From NCBI RefSeq assembly GCF_046156265.1, contig NZ_JAWDIR010000046.1, positions 1 through 64,000 of the forward strand: a stretch of DNA of 64,000 bases, given 5' to 3'. Below the pieces are notes generated by a model. It was not told the origin of the DNA, did no database searches, and saw only the letters and a list, made by a program, of their open reading frames with translations. Shown here in pieces: positions 1-8,103 of the stretch. The DNA comes from CAMDHY01 sp046156265 (GTDB lineage Bacteria > Pseudomonadota > Alphaproteobacteria > Rhizobiales > Segnochrobactraceae). Numbering within the stretch: the stretch's first letter is position 1; each line of letters starts with the position of its first letter. Made by a program: the position numbers and the translations under genes.

Positions 1-1
1 T

Positions 2-280
2 GGTGCGCGCTCACGGAAGTCCGTGCGGCGAGCGCAGAACGCGATCGCTGAGAAGCTGAGTGAGATTTATCCCGAAGGAGTGCCCGCTGCGCTGCCGGTC
101 AAGAGCGTAGCGATTGACCTGTACAAAATCGGCGGTCTCACTGTGTCCGAGTCCTCTGTCCGGCGAGCTCTGGAGGAGATGGGGCTGCGCACTCCAACCC
201 TTCAGCCGACGCTCCGCTCGAGGCGCTCCAGCCAGTCTCCGGCAGCGCCAGATAAGTCAGATAAGCCAAACACGCCATGA
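2..280 (+). CDS. Hypothetical HTH-like protein, 5' end beyond window
   Basis: The frame is open from the left edge to a TGA at 278-280, so the true start may lie outside the window; a GTG at 23 is possible but has only a weak GGAAG upstream. The visible part has a helical region around LTVSESSVRRALEEMGL that resembles a winged-helix or HTH recognition helix, followed by a basic, Ser/Pro-rich tail. I do not recognise the family. Its position just before an excisionase-like gene and a primase suggests a cargo or control gene of the integrated element. It could also be a chance frame. Confidence 0.4.
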   Translation, partial: GARSRKSVRRAQNAIAEKLSEIYPEGVPAALPVKSVAIDLYKIGGLTVSESSVRRALEEMGLRTPTLQPTLRSRRSSQSPAAPDKSDKPNTP

Positions 281-371
281 CCTGTTTGCTTCACCACCTC
301 CGCCGAACCTCGGTCTAATTCAGTCCTCGCCGCACACATCCGCCCGTGTGCATCTGAAAGCGAGGCACAAC

Positions 372-581
372 ATGACGTTTCCTAAAGCTCCCCGCGCGTA
401 CTCCATCAATGAGGCGCTCAGCGTCATCGGGTGCGGCCGCACGCACCTCTACCAGGAACTGAACGCGGGCCGGCTCAAGGCCCGCAAGCTCGGCTCCAGG
501 ACGGTGATCCTCGAACAGGATCTCTACGACTACCTCGACAGCCTGCCGCACTTCCAGATCGACCCGCGGCTGGCGCAGTGA
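372..581 (+). CDS. Excisionase/AlpA-like helix-turn-helix protein
   Basis: A 69-residue protein starting at the ATG at 372; the same frame is open further upstream but the conserved part begins here. The sequence has the pattern of MerR-like DNA-binding domains of the excisionase (Xis/AlpA) class: SINEALSVIGCGRTHLYQEL as the helix-turn-helix, then LKARKLGSRTVILEQDLYDYL as the wing and last helix. Such proteins direct excision or control of integrated elements. Its stop lies 2 nt before the start of the primase gene, so the two are probably co-transcribed. The neighbourhood (primase, tRNA-Ser end) supports a role in the integrated element. Confidence 0.75.
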   Translation: MTFPKAPRAYSINEALSVIGCGRTHLYQELNAGRLKARKLGSRTVILEQDLYDYLDSLPHFQIDPRLAQ

Positions 582-583
582 AG

Positions 584-3052
584 ATGAATCAGCAGAGCAA
601 GTTCGGCGACGACGCAGCGCGCGTGTGCGCGCTCCGTCACGCCCTCTGGGCCAACGGCTACCGCCCCGTCCCCGTCAAATCCGCAAGCAAGGCTCCGCAC
701 GGCGTGCGTTGGCCGGAGCGCGCTCGCCAGACCCCGCCCGAGTGCGTGGGCGAGGGCTTCATCGTCTCCCCGCGCGCCCTCTCCACGGGGATCCTCGCGG
801 ATGGGCTGCAGGCCATCGACATCGACATCGACGACCCCGTGACGGCGGCCGCGGTCGAGGCAATCGCGCACCGCGTCCTCGGCGGCGGCCCGACCCGCTA
901 CCGGGCCGACAGCCCGCGGATGCTGATCCTCTACCGCGCCGCAGAAGGGGAGCCGAAGAAGCGAGCCAGCGCCTGCAAGCGGATCGAGGTGCTCGGCCGA
1001 GGGCAGCAGTTCCTGGCTGACGGTGCCCACCCGGCCGGCGCGCAGTACGAATGGCGCGGCGGATCGCCCGAGACCACGGCGCTCGCCGCCCTCACGCTCG
1101 TCACCGAGAGCATGATCGCGGACTTCCTCGTCGCCGTGGACGAACTGCTCGGCGAGTGCGTGCGACCGCCCGCAGCGACGGAACTCCACCACGGAGCCAC
1201 GGTGCCGGAGCCCGCGGCCGTGATGCCGGCACCCCGGCCCGGCGAAGCGGGTGCGCGCGAAATCGCTTTCGCGGACGCGGCGCTGCAGGGGAACCGGACG
1301 GAATTGGCCGCCTGCTCCGGTGGCCACCGCAACGACTTGCTCAACGCGGTGTCCTACCGCATGGGGCGGATGGTTCGTGCCGGCTGGATCGATCGTGCCG
1401 TCGTGGAGGGCGCGTTCATGGGCGCTTGCACCGAGAACGGTCTCATCGCGGAAGACGGTTACTCGACCGTGGTCCGGACGCTGCAGAGCGGCCTGGAGTC
1501 CGGCATGGCGGTGCCGCACGAGCCTTTGAGCAACTCCTGCTCGACGTCCGTGCCCTCTGCCACGGCGGACTGGGATGCCCCCGACCTCACCGTCCTGACC
1601 GGCGGCCGTCGCTCGTCCCCGCAGTTCGACGTGCGCTGGCTCGGGGACGTCCTCGGCGAATGGGCGATCATCAAGGCGGAGGGTTCGTCGACGGCCATCG
1701 ACTACGTCGTGGTGCCGCTGCTCGCACTCGCCGGGGCCATGCTCGCCAACGTCCGGTGGCCGCTCGCAGGCTCCGGCTGGAAGGAGCCGCCGCTCCTGTG
1801 GGCTGCGATCGTCGGACATCCGTCGAGCGGGAAGTCCCCCGCGATGTCGTCCGTGGTCGAACTCGTGCGCGAGGCGGAAGCGAAGCTAGGAGCGGACCAC
1901 GAGGATCGGCTGCGGGACTTCGAAGTTCGGCGCCTGGTCGCGACTTCGGCTCGCGAGAAGTGGGAGGCCGAGGTCCGGAAGGCCTCCGAGGAGGGGAAGA
2001 TGGATGCGGTCCCGCCCAAGCCGGCCGAGGCTGAGGACCCCGACTTGCCGGAGCGCCAGCGCGTCATCCTCGGAGACGCGACGATCGAGAAACAGGCCCT
2101 CCTCGCTGCCGGGAACCCGCGCGGGCTCCTCATGCACCGCGACGAGCTCAGCGGCTGGCTCGCGAGCTTCGGCCGCTACGGCAGCCGGGACGCCGACCTC
2201 TCGTTCGCGCTCGAAAGCTACGGGGGGCGCTTCTACACCGTCGATCGTGTGAAGCACCCGGTCCCGATCGTCATCCGCCGCCTGTCGATCGGCGTCCTCG
2301 GCGGCATCCAGCCCGACAAGTTGAACGAGGCACTCAGGGGGGCGGAGGACGGGTTCATCGCGCGCTTCCTGTGGGCGTGGCCGGACGTGCTCCCCGAGTT
2401 GCGGATCGCGCGCGGACTTCCGTTCAAGGACAAGGCAGAGCCGATCATCACGAGGCTGGCAGACCTCGAAATGGGCTTGAACGAGATCGGTGAGCCGCAG
2501 CCCGTCGTCGTGCCGCTGACGTCCGCGGCCATCGACGCGCTCGAGCGGTTCGGCCGGGAAGTCGTGGAGCGGGCCAACAACGTGTCGGGGCTGTACGCCG
2601 GCACGCTCGGCAAGGCGCGCGGACACGCGCTGAGGCTCTCCTGCATCATCGAGTTCCTCTGGTGGGCGTCTGGCCCGCCCGAAGCTCCGCCGCCGACCGC
2701 CATCTCGCTCCCGGCGGTCGTCACCGCCTGCGCCATACTGGACGAGTACTTCCTGCCGATGGCGGAACGGGTGCTCGGGGACGCGGTTCTGCCGGACGCG
2801 GAGCGCGACGCGATGACGCTCGGGCGCCGGCTGCGTGAGATCGCGCGGTCGGAGGGCAAACTCACTTTCAATGCCCGCGACCTCCGTCGGAAGATCGGCG
2901 GTCCGTTTCGGGAGGCGAAGGTGATGTCCGCGGCCTGCGACGTCCTCGAAGAGGGAGGGCTCATCCGCAAGTGCCCGTCGCGGGCGGGCGGCACCAAAGG
3001 CCGACAGAAGGCAGACTATGAGATCAACCCGGCCCTCGGGGAGGTGGCCTGA
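584..3052 (+). CDS. Bifunctional primase/DUF3987 replication protein of an integrated element
   Basis: An 822-residue protein with the start at ATG 584, directly after the upstream stop; an earlier in-frame start would overlap the HTH gene entirely. The N-terminal ~200 residues look like a primase/polymerase (prim-pol) domain, with an acidic DIDIDD stretch that could bind metal. The central and C-terminal part matches DUF3987-type helicase-like proteins: a P-loop-like GHPSSGKSPA near residue 411 is followed by ILGDATIEKQ and the MHRDELSGWL region typical of that family. These proteins are common in integrative elements and prophages of alphaproteobacteria, where they are thought to drive element replication. 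The family assignment rests on motif pattern; the enzymatic activity is inferred. Confidence 0.75.
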   Translation: MNQQSKFGDDAARVCALRHALWANGYRPVPVKSASKAPHGVRWPERARQTPPECVGEGFIVSPRALSTGILADGLQAIDIDIDDPVTAAAVEAIAHRVLGGGPTRYRADSPRMLILYRAAEGEPKKRASACKRIEVLGRGQQFLADGAHPAGAQYEWRGGSPETTALAALTLVTESMIADFLVAVDELLGECVRPPAATELHHGATVPEPAAVMPAPRPGEAGAREIAFADAALQGNRTELAACSGGHRNDLLNAVSYRMGRMVRAGWIDRAVVEGAFMGACTENGLIAEDGYSTVVRTLQSGLESGMAVPHEPLSNSCSTSVPSATADWDAPDLTVLTGGRRSSPQFDVRWLGDVLGEWAIIKAEGSSTAIDYVVVPLLALAGAMLANVRWPLAGSGWKEPPLLWAAIVGHPSSGKSPAMSSVVELVREAEAKLGADHEDRLRDFEVRRLVATSAREKWEAEVRKASEEGKMDAVPPKPAEAEDPDLPERQRVILGDATIEKQALLAAGNPRGLLMHRDELSGWLASFGRYGSRDADLSFALESYGGRFYTVDRVKHPVPIVIRRLSIGVLGGIQPDKLNEALRGAEDGFIARFLWAWPDVLPELRIARGLPFKDKAEPIITRLADLEMGLNEIGEPQPVVVPLTSAAIDALERFGREVVERANNVSGLYAGTLGKARGHALRLSCIIEFLWWASGPPEAPPPTAISLPAVVTACAILDEYFLPMAERVLGDAVLPDAERDAMTLGRRLREIARSEGKLTFNARDLRRKIGGPFREAKVMSAACDVLEEGGLIRKCPSRAGGTKGRQKADYEINPALGEVA

Positions 3053-3618
3053 TGGGTAAGTGGGGCGATCTCGCGCGGGCTCTGCGCGAGATGCCGCCGA
3101 CCGACGAAGCCGAGCTTCCCGAAAAATCTACCGGTCGGGACGCTATCGGCTCAAACGGCACAAATGGCACTCCCGGTGCGATATCGCGCCGGGAGTGCGC
3201 CGGTCGGCAAGACCGCCGAGCAATCGGCGCACTTGGCGCAAGCGACACGCCTGTACTGTCGCCGGCTCTTGTCGCACTACGAGAACGGCTGCAATCCGAA
3301 CTCGACGAAGCGGCGGCGATCCACGAGTTCGAAGGTGGGCTTCCCCGCGAAATCTCAGAGGAGCTCGTCGCCATCCGTACCTGGAACCCGCCTCCTTGGC
3401 GGGCAGGGCAATCGCGGCAAGCCAGACTCGAGGCAGCCTCCATCCTCGCTGACGAATGGGGCGCCGAAGCTCTGGCGTGCGGCTGGCCCGCGAGCGAGCT
3501 GCTCGGCATCGGCGGCCCTCTCGACCGGCTGGCGGGGATGAGAGTGGTGTCCATCGACGAGCACGGCGCCGACGCCCGCGGCGACGACGGGCGATACAGT
3601 CGGTACAACCTAAGGTAA
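3052..3618 (+). CDS. Hypothetical protein downstream of the primase
   Basis: A 188-residue protein whose ATG shares one base with the TGA of the primase gene (TGATG), which implies translational coupling. The N-terminal third is low-complexity (many Gly, Asn, Thr), while the C-terminal half is more ordered, with ADEWGAEALACGW and a helical SELDEAAAIHEFEGG segment. I recognise no catalytic motif. Short proteins of this kind often follow DUF3987 genes in integrated elements of Rhizobiales. The function is unknown. Confidence 0.6.
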   Translation: MGKWGDLARALREMPPTDEAELPEKSTGRDAIGSNGTNGTPGAISRRECAGRQDRRAIGALGASDTPVLSPALVALRERLQSELDEAAAIHEFEGGLPREISEELVAIRTWNPPPWRAGQSRQARLEAASILADEWGAEALACGWPASELLGIGGPLDRLAGMRVVSIDEHGADARGDDGRYSRYNLR

Positions 3619-3836
3619 GTATTTGCGTGTTCGAGAATGTTGTCTCGATGTGCGGTTTCTCCCAATTATATCCGCAAAGTTCGGATGTTTCCGACGTCGG
3701 ATGCGAATTTCAGTCGTTCACCCGTACGGGCTCCCCGGGACCGCACCGCCAGCGGGACCGTAGTTAAGTAGCTGGAATCGTAGCGAAATGCAGCATTTCT
3801 GAGTTCCCTTCAGGAGCGCTGCCAAGTGGTGGATGT

Positions 3837-3907
3837 TGTCAAATGTTGACCTTTGCGAAGGTCCGCGCCGGAAGTTGACCTATTCCACCAATTAAAGGTT
3901 GTTGACC
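3837..3907. mobile_element. Possible IS21-type terminal repeat remnant
   Basis: Three copies of GTTGACC occur at 3845-3851, 3874-3880 and 3901-3907, spaced 29 and 27 nt. The leftmost copy is preceded by TGTCAAAT, so that TGTC and GACA-like halves face each other. Multiple spaced TTGACC motifs near a TGT terminus are typical of the ends of IS21-family elements, where they bind the IstA transposase. No istA or istB reading frame remains, so at most this is a remnant. Confidence 0.35.
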
Positions 3908-4372
3908 GCGGGAGTGCTCCACCGGGTCATGGTATGCATCCAGCGGGGTCGGTGGCGGGTCAGCAACGACATTGCAACGCTCTGAAGCCGGCACTGAAGC
4001 ATTCCGGGGGCCGAGCGCGCCATCGTGAGCCGTGCGTCATCGCAGCCGCGTGGAGAGGTGCTCCACCGCTCCGGTTTCGCGGACCAGCGGTATGTCAACC
4101 TTATCGGGCTGATTGCTGAGGGTTCGACGGCGATGATCGCGGCCGCAGTGGGCCTGTCGGCCGGTCATGGTTCGGTCAAACGCTGTTTGGAACGACCGCC
4201 AAGTCGGCCCGCTCAACACCTTCCAGATTGGCGCTCAGAGGCGCCCCTTGCGGTGCGACCCGGGGCTTCCGATGCGTCGCAACAGTCTTTTACCGAGTGT
4301 GCAGATCGAACCCCGGAGCGCCGAAGGCCGTCCGCTAAAGCTCGCCGGCATTCGCCTGCAGACGCGGAATTA

Positions 4373-4392
4373 GTTGGGGTAAATGTTGGGGT
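4373..4392. repeat. Direct GTTGGGGT repeats next to tRNA end, possible integrase arm sites
   Basis: Two GTTGGGGT copies, 4373-4380 and 4385-4392, are 12 nt apart. They lie about 55 nt outside the 3' end of the tRNA-Ser gene. Short direct repeats in this position often serve as arm-type binding sites of tyrosine recombinases flanking an attachment core. This is an inference from position and repeat structure only. Confidence 0.35.
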
Positions 4393-4446
4393 GTCGACGA
4401 CGCGCCCAAAAAATATCTTTTAACTTCAGTTGCTTATGATCTGGAA

Positions 4447-4536
4447 TGGCGGAGAGGCAGGGATTCGAACCCTGGGGACGCTTGCGCGCCCAACGGTTTT
4501 CGAGACCGCCCCGTTCGACCGCTCCGGCACCTCTCC
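4447..4536 (-). tRNA. tRNA-Ser(CGA)
   Basis: A 90-nt type II tRNA read on the minus strand. The acceptor arm GGAGAGG pairs with CCTCTCC, followed by discriminator G and an encoded CCA. The T arm contains GGTTCGAATCC. The anticodon loop CTCGAAA presents CGA, reading UCG serine codons, and the long variable arm (GGGCGCGCAAGCGTCC) is expected for tRNA-Ser. The 3' end faces the integrated element at 1-4446, and such 3' ends are classic integration sites for tyrosine recombinases. Confidence 0.96.
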
Positions 4537-4819
4537 GAGAACGTGTCCACGGCCCGCCAAAAGGTCTGCGGGCCGCCGGTCGACGAGCGGCGCGGACCAT
4601 ACACAGGCCCGGCCGGGCGGACAAGCGGTCTCCCGATACGAACTTCCGGCGACACGGCGCCGCGCTTGTCGCGTTCCCCCTTGGAGCCGCGCTAGGTACG
4701 TTTCTTGGCGCCGCCGCGCCGCTGGCGGAGGCCGCCGGCAAAGCCCTGCGTTTCGCAGCACGGCCTCGGGTACCCCGCATCTCCGCTTCGGCCACTCCGA
4801 TGCCGAGCAAACCGACTCT

Positions 4820-4851
4820 TTTGCAGCGGCGCTTCTTTGCAGCGGCGCTTC
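4820..4851. repeat. Perfect 16-bp tandem duplication
   Basis: The unit TTTGCAGCGGCGCTTC occurs twice head-to-tail at 4820-4835 and 4836-4851 with no mismatch. It lies in a non-coding stretch beyond the tRNA-Ser gene. It has the look of a replication-slippage duplication; no function is suggested by its surroundings. Confidence 0.8.
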
Positions 4852-5342
4852 GGCCGCGATGACTGCGAACCATCCCACTCCCTCCAGGTGCGGTGCGTGC
4901 GCCCTGGCACCGGACAACTCGGCGATGTCGCCGCTCCGCTCATGAGCGCTCGGGAAGGCCGTCTCTGCTGGTCAGGGCGCAGACCCACCGTTCCGCCTGG
5001 CTCGGGGCGCAGGGTCCACTGCTTCGCCACCTCTTGGCGTCCGCTCTGGCTGCGGCTGTCGCAATGCGCAGAGCCGGCGTCCCATGCCTGGTTCGTTCCG
5101 TTCGCCGGTCAGAAGCACCCGCGACCGGACGCGGGTGGCCGTTCGACCTCGGCCGCGGGGCTGCCCGCTGGAGTTGGCCATTCCTCCGCGGTATGGCCGT
5201 CGGCCGCGAGCCCGCCGGGTCCTCGTCGTCCAGCCGACAAGGGTGCAAAGCGGCCCTTCAGTGGGGCCGCGCGCCCGTGGTCGCCGACGGCCGGGGTTCA
5301 CCGGTGACCTCTTCCCGATCGCGCGGCCGTGGCCCAGGTCGC

Positions 5343-5420
5343 CGAGCCCAGTCCTCGAGCCCAGTCCTCGAGCCAAGCCCTTGAGCCAAGTCTCCGGTCC
5401 AAGTCTCCGAGCCAAGTCCT
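5343..5420. repeat. Degenerate ~13-bp tandem repeat array
   Basis: About six imperfect units built on GAGCCAAGTCCTC (variants with CCCAGTCCTC, CCAAGCCCTT, CCAAGTCTCCG) run head-to-tail. The units have no unique spacers, so this is not a CRISPR array. It sits in the non-coding spacer about 200 nt before the gamma-glutamylcyclotransferase-like gene. The array may vary in copy number between strains. Confidence 0.7.
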
Positions 5421-5620
5421 GGCGGTGGGAGATGCGGGCTTCGGGATGGCTGGAGAATCCGTGCCGGGGTGCCGTAGAGTGTTGGCGCCAGGCCGTCGGC
5501 TGGCCTCGACCATCCGGCACAGACCGTCATGTGCGACCCGATGATCCCGCCTCGCCACGCTTCGCCTGTCCGGCTGTCCCGGCGGATGTTTCGCGGCCGG
5601 CCGCGGCGGTGGCGACCGTG

Positions 5621-6211
5621 ATGGTGGTGACCGATGCGGCGGGCCTTTCCCCGGTTGCCCGGCCGGACGGCGACGACCTTCCCCTGTTCCTGTTCGGCAC
5701 CCTGCGCGACCCGGCCCTGTTCGAGGTGGTGTTCGGGCGGCCGCAGCAGGCGCTCGCCTGCCGGCCGGCGCTCTTGCCCGGCCACGTCGCCGTGCGTGTC
5801 GACGGCGCCGACTTCCCGGTCCTCATCGCCGCTCCGGCCTGCCGGCAGCCGGGGCTCCTCGTCGCGGGGCTGGCCGCCGAGGAGGTCGCCCGTGCCGTGT
5901 TCTACGAATCGACCGGCTACCGGCTCGCCCGCGTCCGCCTCACCGTCGCCGGGTGTGCGGCGGAGGCGCGCGCCTTCCTGCCGACGGGCCGGCTGCCGGT
6001 CTCCGGCGAGCGGTGGCGTCTCGCCGCGTGGCGTCGCCGCCATGGCGCCCGCGTCGTCGTTGCGGCGGGCCTCGCGTTCCAGCACTATGGCCGCGTCGAC
6101 GCCGCGGCTTTCGACGCACTCTGGCCCGAGATCGAGCAGGAGACCGCCGCCCGGCTCGCTGCGAGCGCGCGGCCGAGATCGAGGCGAGGGGGGCTTCACC
6201 CGTCGCCGTGA
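5621..6211 (+). CDS. Gamma-glutamylcyclotransferase (AIG2/GGCT)-like protein
   Basis: A 196-residue protein if started at ATG 5621; the same frame is open further upstream but that part is low-complexity and overlaps the repeat array. Near residue 22 it has LFLFGTLRDPALFEVVFGR, the phosphate-binding-loop motif at the start of the GGCT/AIG2 fold, followed by the beta-strand pattern FPVLIAAP...GLLVAGLAAEEVARAVFYE characteristic of the family. The family covers cyclotransferases acting on gamma-glutamyl amines and many proteins of unknown substrate. The gene stands alone between a long spacer and the rplU promoter region. A NUDIX partner often fused to such domains in alphaproteobacteria is not present. 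Confidence 0.7.
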   Translation: MVVTDAAGLSPVARPDGDDLPLFLFGTLRDPALFEVVFGRPQQALACRPALLPGHVAVRVDGADFPVLIAAPACRQPGLLVAGLAAEEVARAVFYESTGYRLARVRLTVAGCAAEARAFLPTGRLPVSGERWRLAAWRRRHGARVVVAAGLAFQHYGRVDAAAFDALWPEIEQETAARLAASARPRSRRGGLHPSP

Positions 6212-6657
6212 CGGGAGTGTCGAGTTCATCGAAGCAGCGGCGGTGACCCCCGGTCTGGCGGAGCCGATGCGACAGTGGTGACCGTATTGTCGCCACGCCC
6301 GGGTGATGCGGCTCGGCCACGCCATCGGGAAACCACGGCGCTGGCGCCCCGCAGCGCGCTTTCCCGGGTCCTCCGGTCGCCGCCCGGCGTTGACGCACGG
6401 GGCGCGAGCGTATAGACCGCCCGGGCGAAAAGGCGGGGGAATCCCGCCAAACGCGCTGCCCGAGGTTCCGACGAAGCCGCTGTCCAGATCCTGGGCTGTC
6501 GGGCTCGTCCCTTGCAAGTCCGCGGAAACCGCGCCAGGCCCGTCGGCCCGTCCGACCAGCCCGGCCAACGCCCGCGGCACCGAAGGGCGCGCAATGTGTG
6601 TCGAGCGCGACCGGCTCCCGCCGGCCGATCGGCCGAGAATGCAGGACGTGACGGACG
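6212..6657. other. Leader region of the rplU-rpmA operon
   Basis: No gene is seen on either strand. The region contains a candidate promoter at 6390-6416, about 240 nt ahead of rplU, and otherwise only GC-rich sequence without a clear structured leader. Any autoregulatory L21 leader cannot be recognised by eye. Confidence 0.5.
6390..6416 (+). promoter_or_regulatory. Candidate promoter for rplU-rpmA
   Basis: TTGACG at 6390-6395 and TATAGA at 6411-6416 resemble sigma-70 boxes of alphaproteobacteria. The 15-nt spacer is shorter than usual, which lowers confidence. No better match is visible between the preceding gene and rplU. Confidence 0.35.
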
Positions 6658-6987
6658 ATGTTTGCAGTGATCAAAACCGGCGGCAAGCAATACCGCGTCG
6701 CCGAAGGTGACCAGCTGAAGATCGAGAAGCTCGTCGCCGAGGCGGGCGAGATCGTGACCTTCGGCGAGGTCCTCATGGTCGGCGGCGAGGCCGGCACCGT
6801 CGTCGGCGCGCCGATGATCGAGGGTGCCTCCGTTGCCGGCGAAGTGGTGGAGCAGACCCGCGGCGACAAGGTGATCGTCTTCAAGAAGCGGCGCCGCAAG
6901 AATTCGCGCCGCCGCAACGGTCATCGCCAGCGGCTCACCGTCGTGCGCATCACCGGCATCGTGCCGGGCGCCGCGGCGAACGCCTGA
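6658..6987 (+). CDS. rplU: 50S ribosomal protein L21
   Basis: A 109-residue protein beginning MFAVIKTGGKQYRVAEGD, the diagnostic L21 N-terminus. It continues with VFKKRRRKNSRRRNGHRQ, the basic rRNA-binding segment, and VRITGI near the end. It is a large-subunit protein that binds 23S rRNA. Length fits the family. The gene lies 32 nt before rpmA in the near-universal L21-L27-Obg order. Confidence 0.97.
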   Translation: MFAVIKTGGKQYRVAEGDQLKIEKLVAEAGEIVTFGEVLMVGGEAGTVVGAPMIEGASVAGEVVEQTRGDKVIVFKKRRRKNSRRRNGHRQRLTVVRITGIVPGAAANA

Positions 6988-7019
6988 AGTCGGAAAACGG
7001 GTCGGAATAGGAGAGCTCC

Positions 7020-7289
7020 ATGGCTCACAAGAAAGCAGGCGGTTCGTCGCGTAACGGTCGTGATACGGCCGGCCGACGTCTCGGCGTCAAGAAGTTCGGC
7101 GGCGAGGCCGTCATCTCCGGCAACATCATCGTCCGCCAGCGCGGCACGAAGTGGCATCCGGGCACCGGCGTCGGCATGGGCGTCGACCACACCATCTTCG
7201 CCGTCGTCGAGGGCAAGGTGAAGTTCCAGGCCAAAGCCAACGGCCGCACGTACATTTCTGTACTTCCGACGGCGGAAGCCGCCGAGTAG
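7020..7289 (+). CDS. rpmA: 50S ribosomal protein L27
   Basis: An 89-residue protein beginning MAHKKAGGSSRNGRD, the flexible N-terminal tail that reaches toward the peptidyl-transferase centre, followed by RRLGVKKFGGE and the IIVRQRGTKWHPG core. A good ribosome binding site (GGAG) precedes the ATG. It is the second gene of the rplU operon and is followed by a strong hairpin at 7400-7427. Confidence 0.97.
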   Translation: MAHKKAGGSSRNGRDTAGRRLGVKKFGGEAVISGNIIVRQRGTKWHPGTGVGMGVDHTIFAVVEGKVKFQAKANGRTYISVLPTAEAAE

Positions 7290-7399
7290 AAGCCGGCCTT
7301 GGGAAGTTCCCGCGCCGGTGTCTCTTCAGACCCCGGTGCGAGGACGGTCCTAAAGACCGCGGGGGCTGACGGGATGACCGTCACTCTCCGGTGAGCGCG

Positions 7400-7427
7400 G
7401 AGGGGAGGCGGTCGAACGCCTCCCCTC
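7400..7427 (+). terminator. Hairpin after rpmA, likely terminator or attenuator
   Basis: GAGGGGAGGCG (7400-7410) and CGCCTCCCCTC (7417-7427) form an 11-bp perfect stem with a 6-nt loop. The downstream sequence GTGCGTTTC has only a short T run. Placed after the ribosomal genes and just before the first GNAT gene, it probably lowers read-through from rplU-rpmA into obgE. Confidence 0.6.
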
Positions 7428-7452
7428 GTGCGTTTCGGACCGGAGAGTTCCC

Positions 7453-8103
7453 ATGTTCGCGGAAGACGAGAGTCTCGAAGACGACGACGAATGTCTGACC
7501 ACCCGGCGCCTCGTGCTGGTCGCGCCACGCCGGGAGGATGCGGCTGCGCTGGCAGCGCTCGCCGACAATCCGAAGATCGCGACCAATCTCGCCACGATGC
7601 CGCATCCGTACGAGCGTGCCGACGCTGAGGCGTGGATCGCCCGCGTGACGACGCCCTCGCCGGGGCGCGGGCTGCTGGTGCGGCTGCGCCGTCCCGGCAT
7701 GCCGGTGATCGGTGCCGTCGGCTTCGGCCCGCAGCCCGCGACCGGCGACACCGAGGTCGGCTACTGGATCGGCGAGCCGTTCTGGAACCAGGGCTACGCC
7801 ACCGAGGCGGCGCAGGCGGTGATCGACCACGCCTTCCGCTCGAGCCCGCTCGACGAGGTGTGGGCGTCCTGCCGGATGACCAACGAGGCGTCGCGGCGGG
7901 TCATCGTCAAATGCGGCTTCCAGTGGGTCGGCACGGGCCTGCGCCACTCGAAGGCGCTGCGCGGCATGATGTCGGTCGAGCGTTACCGCCTCGACCGCAA
8001 ATGCTGGCAGGCCCTGCGCGCCTGGGGCGACCACCGGGCAGCGACCGGCGAGAAGACGGCGGCGCCGGGTCCGGGTCCCCGCGACGACGGGGTGTGGCGA
8101 TGA
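7453..8103 (+). CDS. GNAT N-acetyltransferase, RimJ/RimL type
   Basis: A 216-residue protein with the acetyltransferase pattern of the RimJ/RimL group: LTTRRLVLVAPRREDA at the start, VGYWIGEPFWNQGYATEA around residue 105 (the acetyl-CoA binding Q/RxxGxA/G loop is NQGYAT), and VWASCRMTNEASRRVIVKCGF with the C-terminal xNxxSxxxxxKxGF pattern. It probably transfers acetyl from acetyl-CoA to an N-terminal or small-molecule amine; the substrate is unknown. It overlaps the next GNAT gene by 4 nt, and both sit in the conserved alphaproteobacterial position between rpmA and obgE. Confidence 0.85.
   Translation: MFAEDESLEDDDECLTTRRLVLVAPRREDAAALAALADNPKIATNLATMPHPYERADAEAWIARVTTPSPGRGLLVRLRRPGMPVIGAVGFGPQPATGDTEVGYWIGEPFWNQGYATEAAQAVIDHAFRSSPLDEVWASCRMTNEASRRVIVKCGFQWVGTGLRHSKALRGMMSVERYRLDRKCWQALRAWGDHRAATGEKTAAPGPGPRDDGVWR

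Larger units (their letters stand above)
3619..4446. other. Gene-poor junction between element and tRNA-Ser
   Basis: About 830 bases with no frame that looks like a gene on either strand. The stretch is less GC-rich than its surroundings, notably 3640-3720 and 4405-4445. It contains three spaced GTTGACC motifs (3837-3907) and a pair of GTTGGGGT repeats (4373-4392). A 132-codon open frame at 4025-4423 has no recognisable domain and atypical composition. No integrase gene is visible here, so it is expected at the other end of the element, left of the window. Confidence 0.6.
4537..5620. other. 1.1-kb gene-free spacer with short tandem repeats
   Basis: No convincing gene on either strand. The open frames here have arginine/proline-rich compositions typical of chance frames in high-GC DNA and carry no domain. 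The spacer holds a perfect 16-bp tandem duplication at 4820-4851 and a degenerate tandem array at 5343-5420. The remainder shows no recognisable RNA or regulatory element. Confidence 0.6.

Noticed and set aside
4025..4423. 132-codon open frame next to the tRNA-Ser gene
   Set aside because: No start context, no domain and odd composition; could be a decayed gene but cannot be supported.
5343..5420. Short repeats considered as a CRISPR array
   Set aside because: Units are contiguous and degenerate with no unique spacers, and no cas genes are nearby.
5258..6580. 440-codon minus-strand open frame across the spacer and GGCT gene
   Set aside because: No recognisable domain, and the plus strand has an AIG2/GGCT motif within it.
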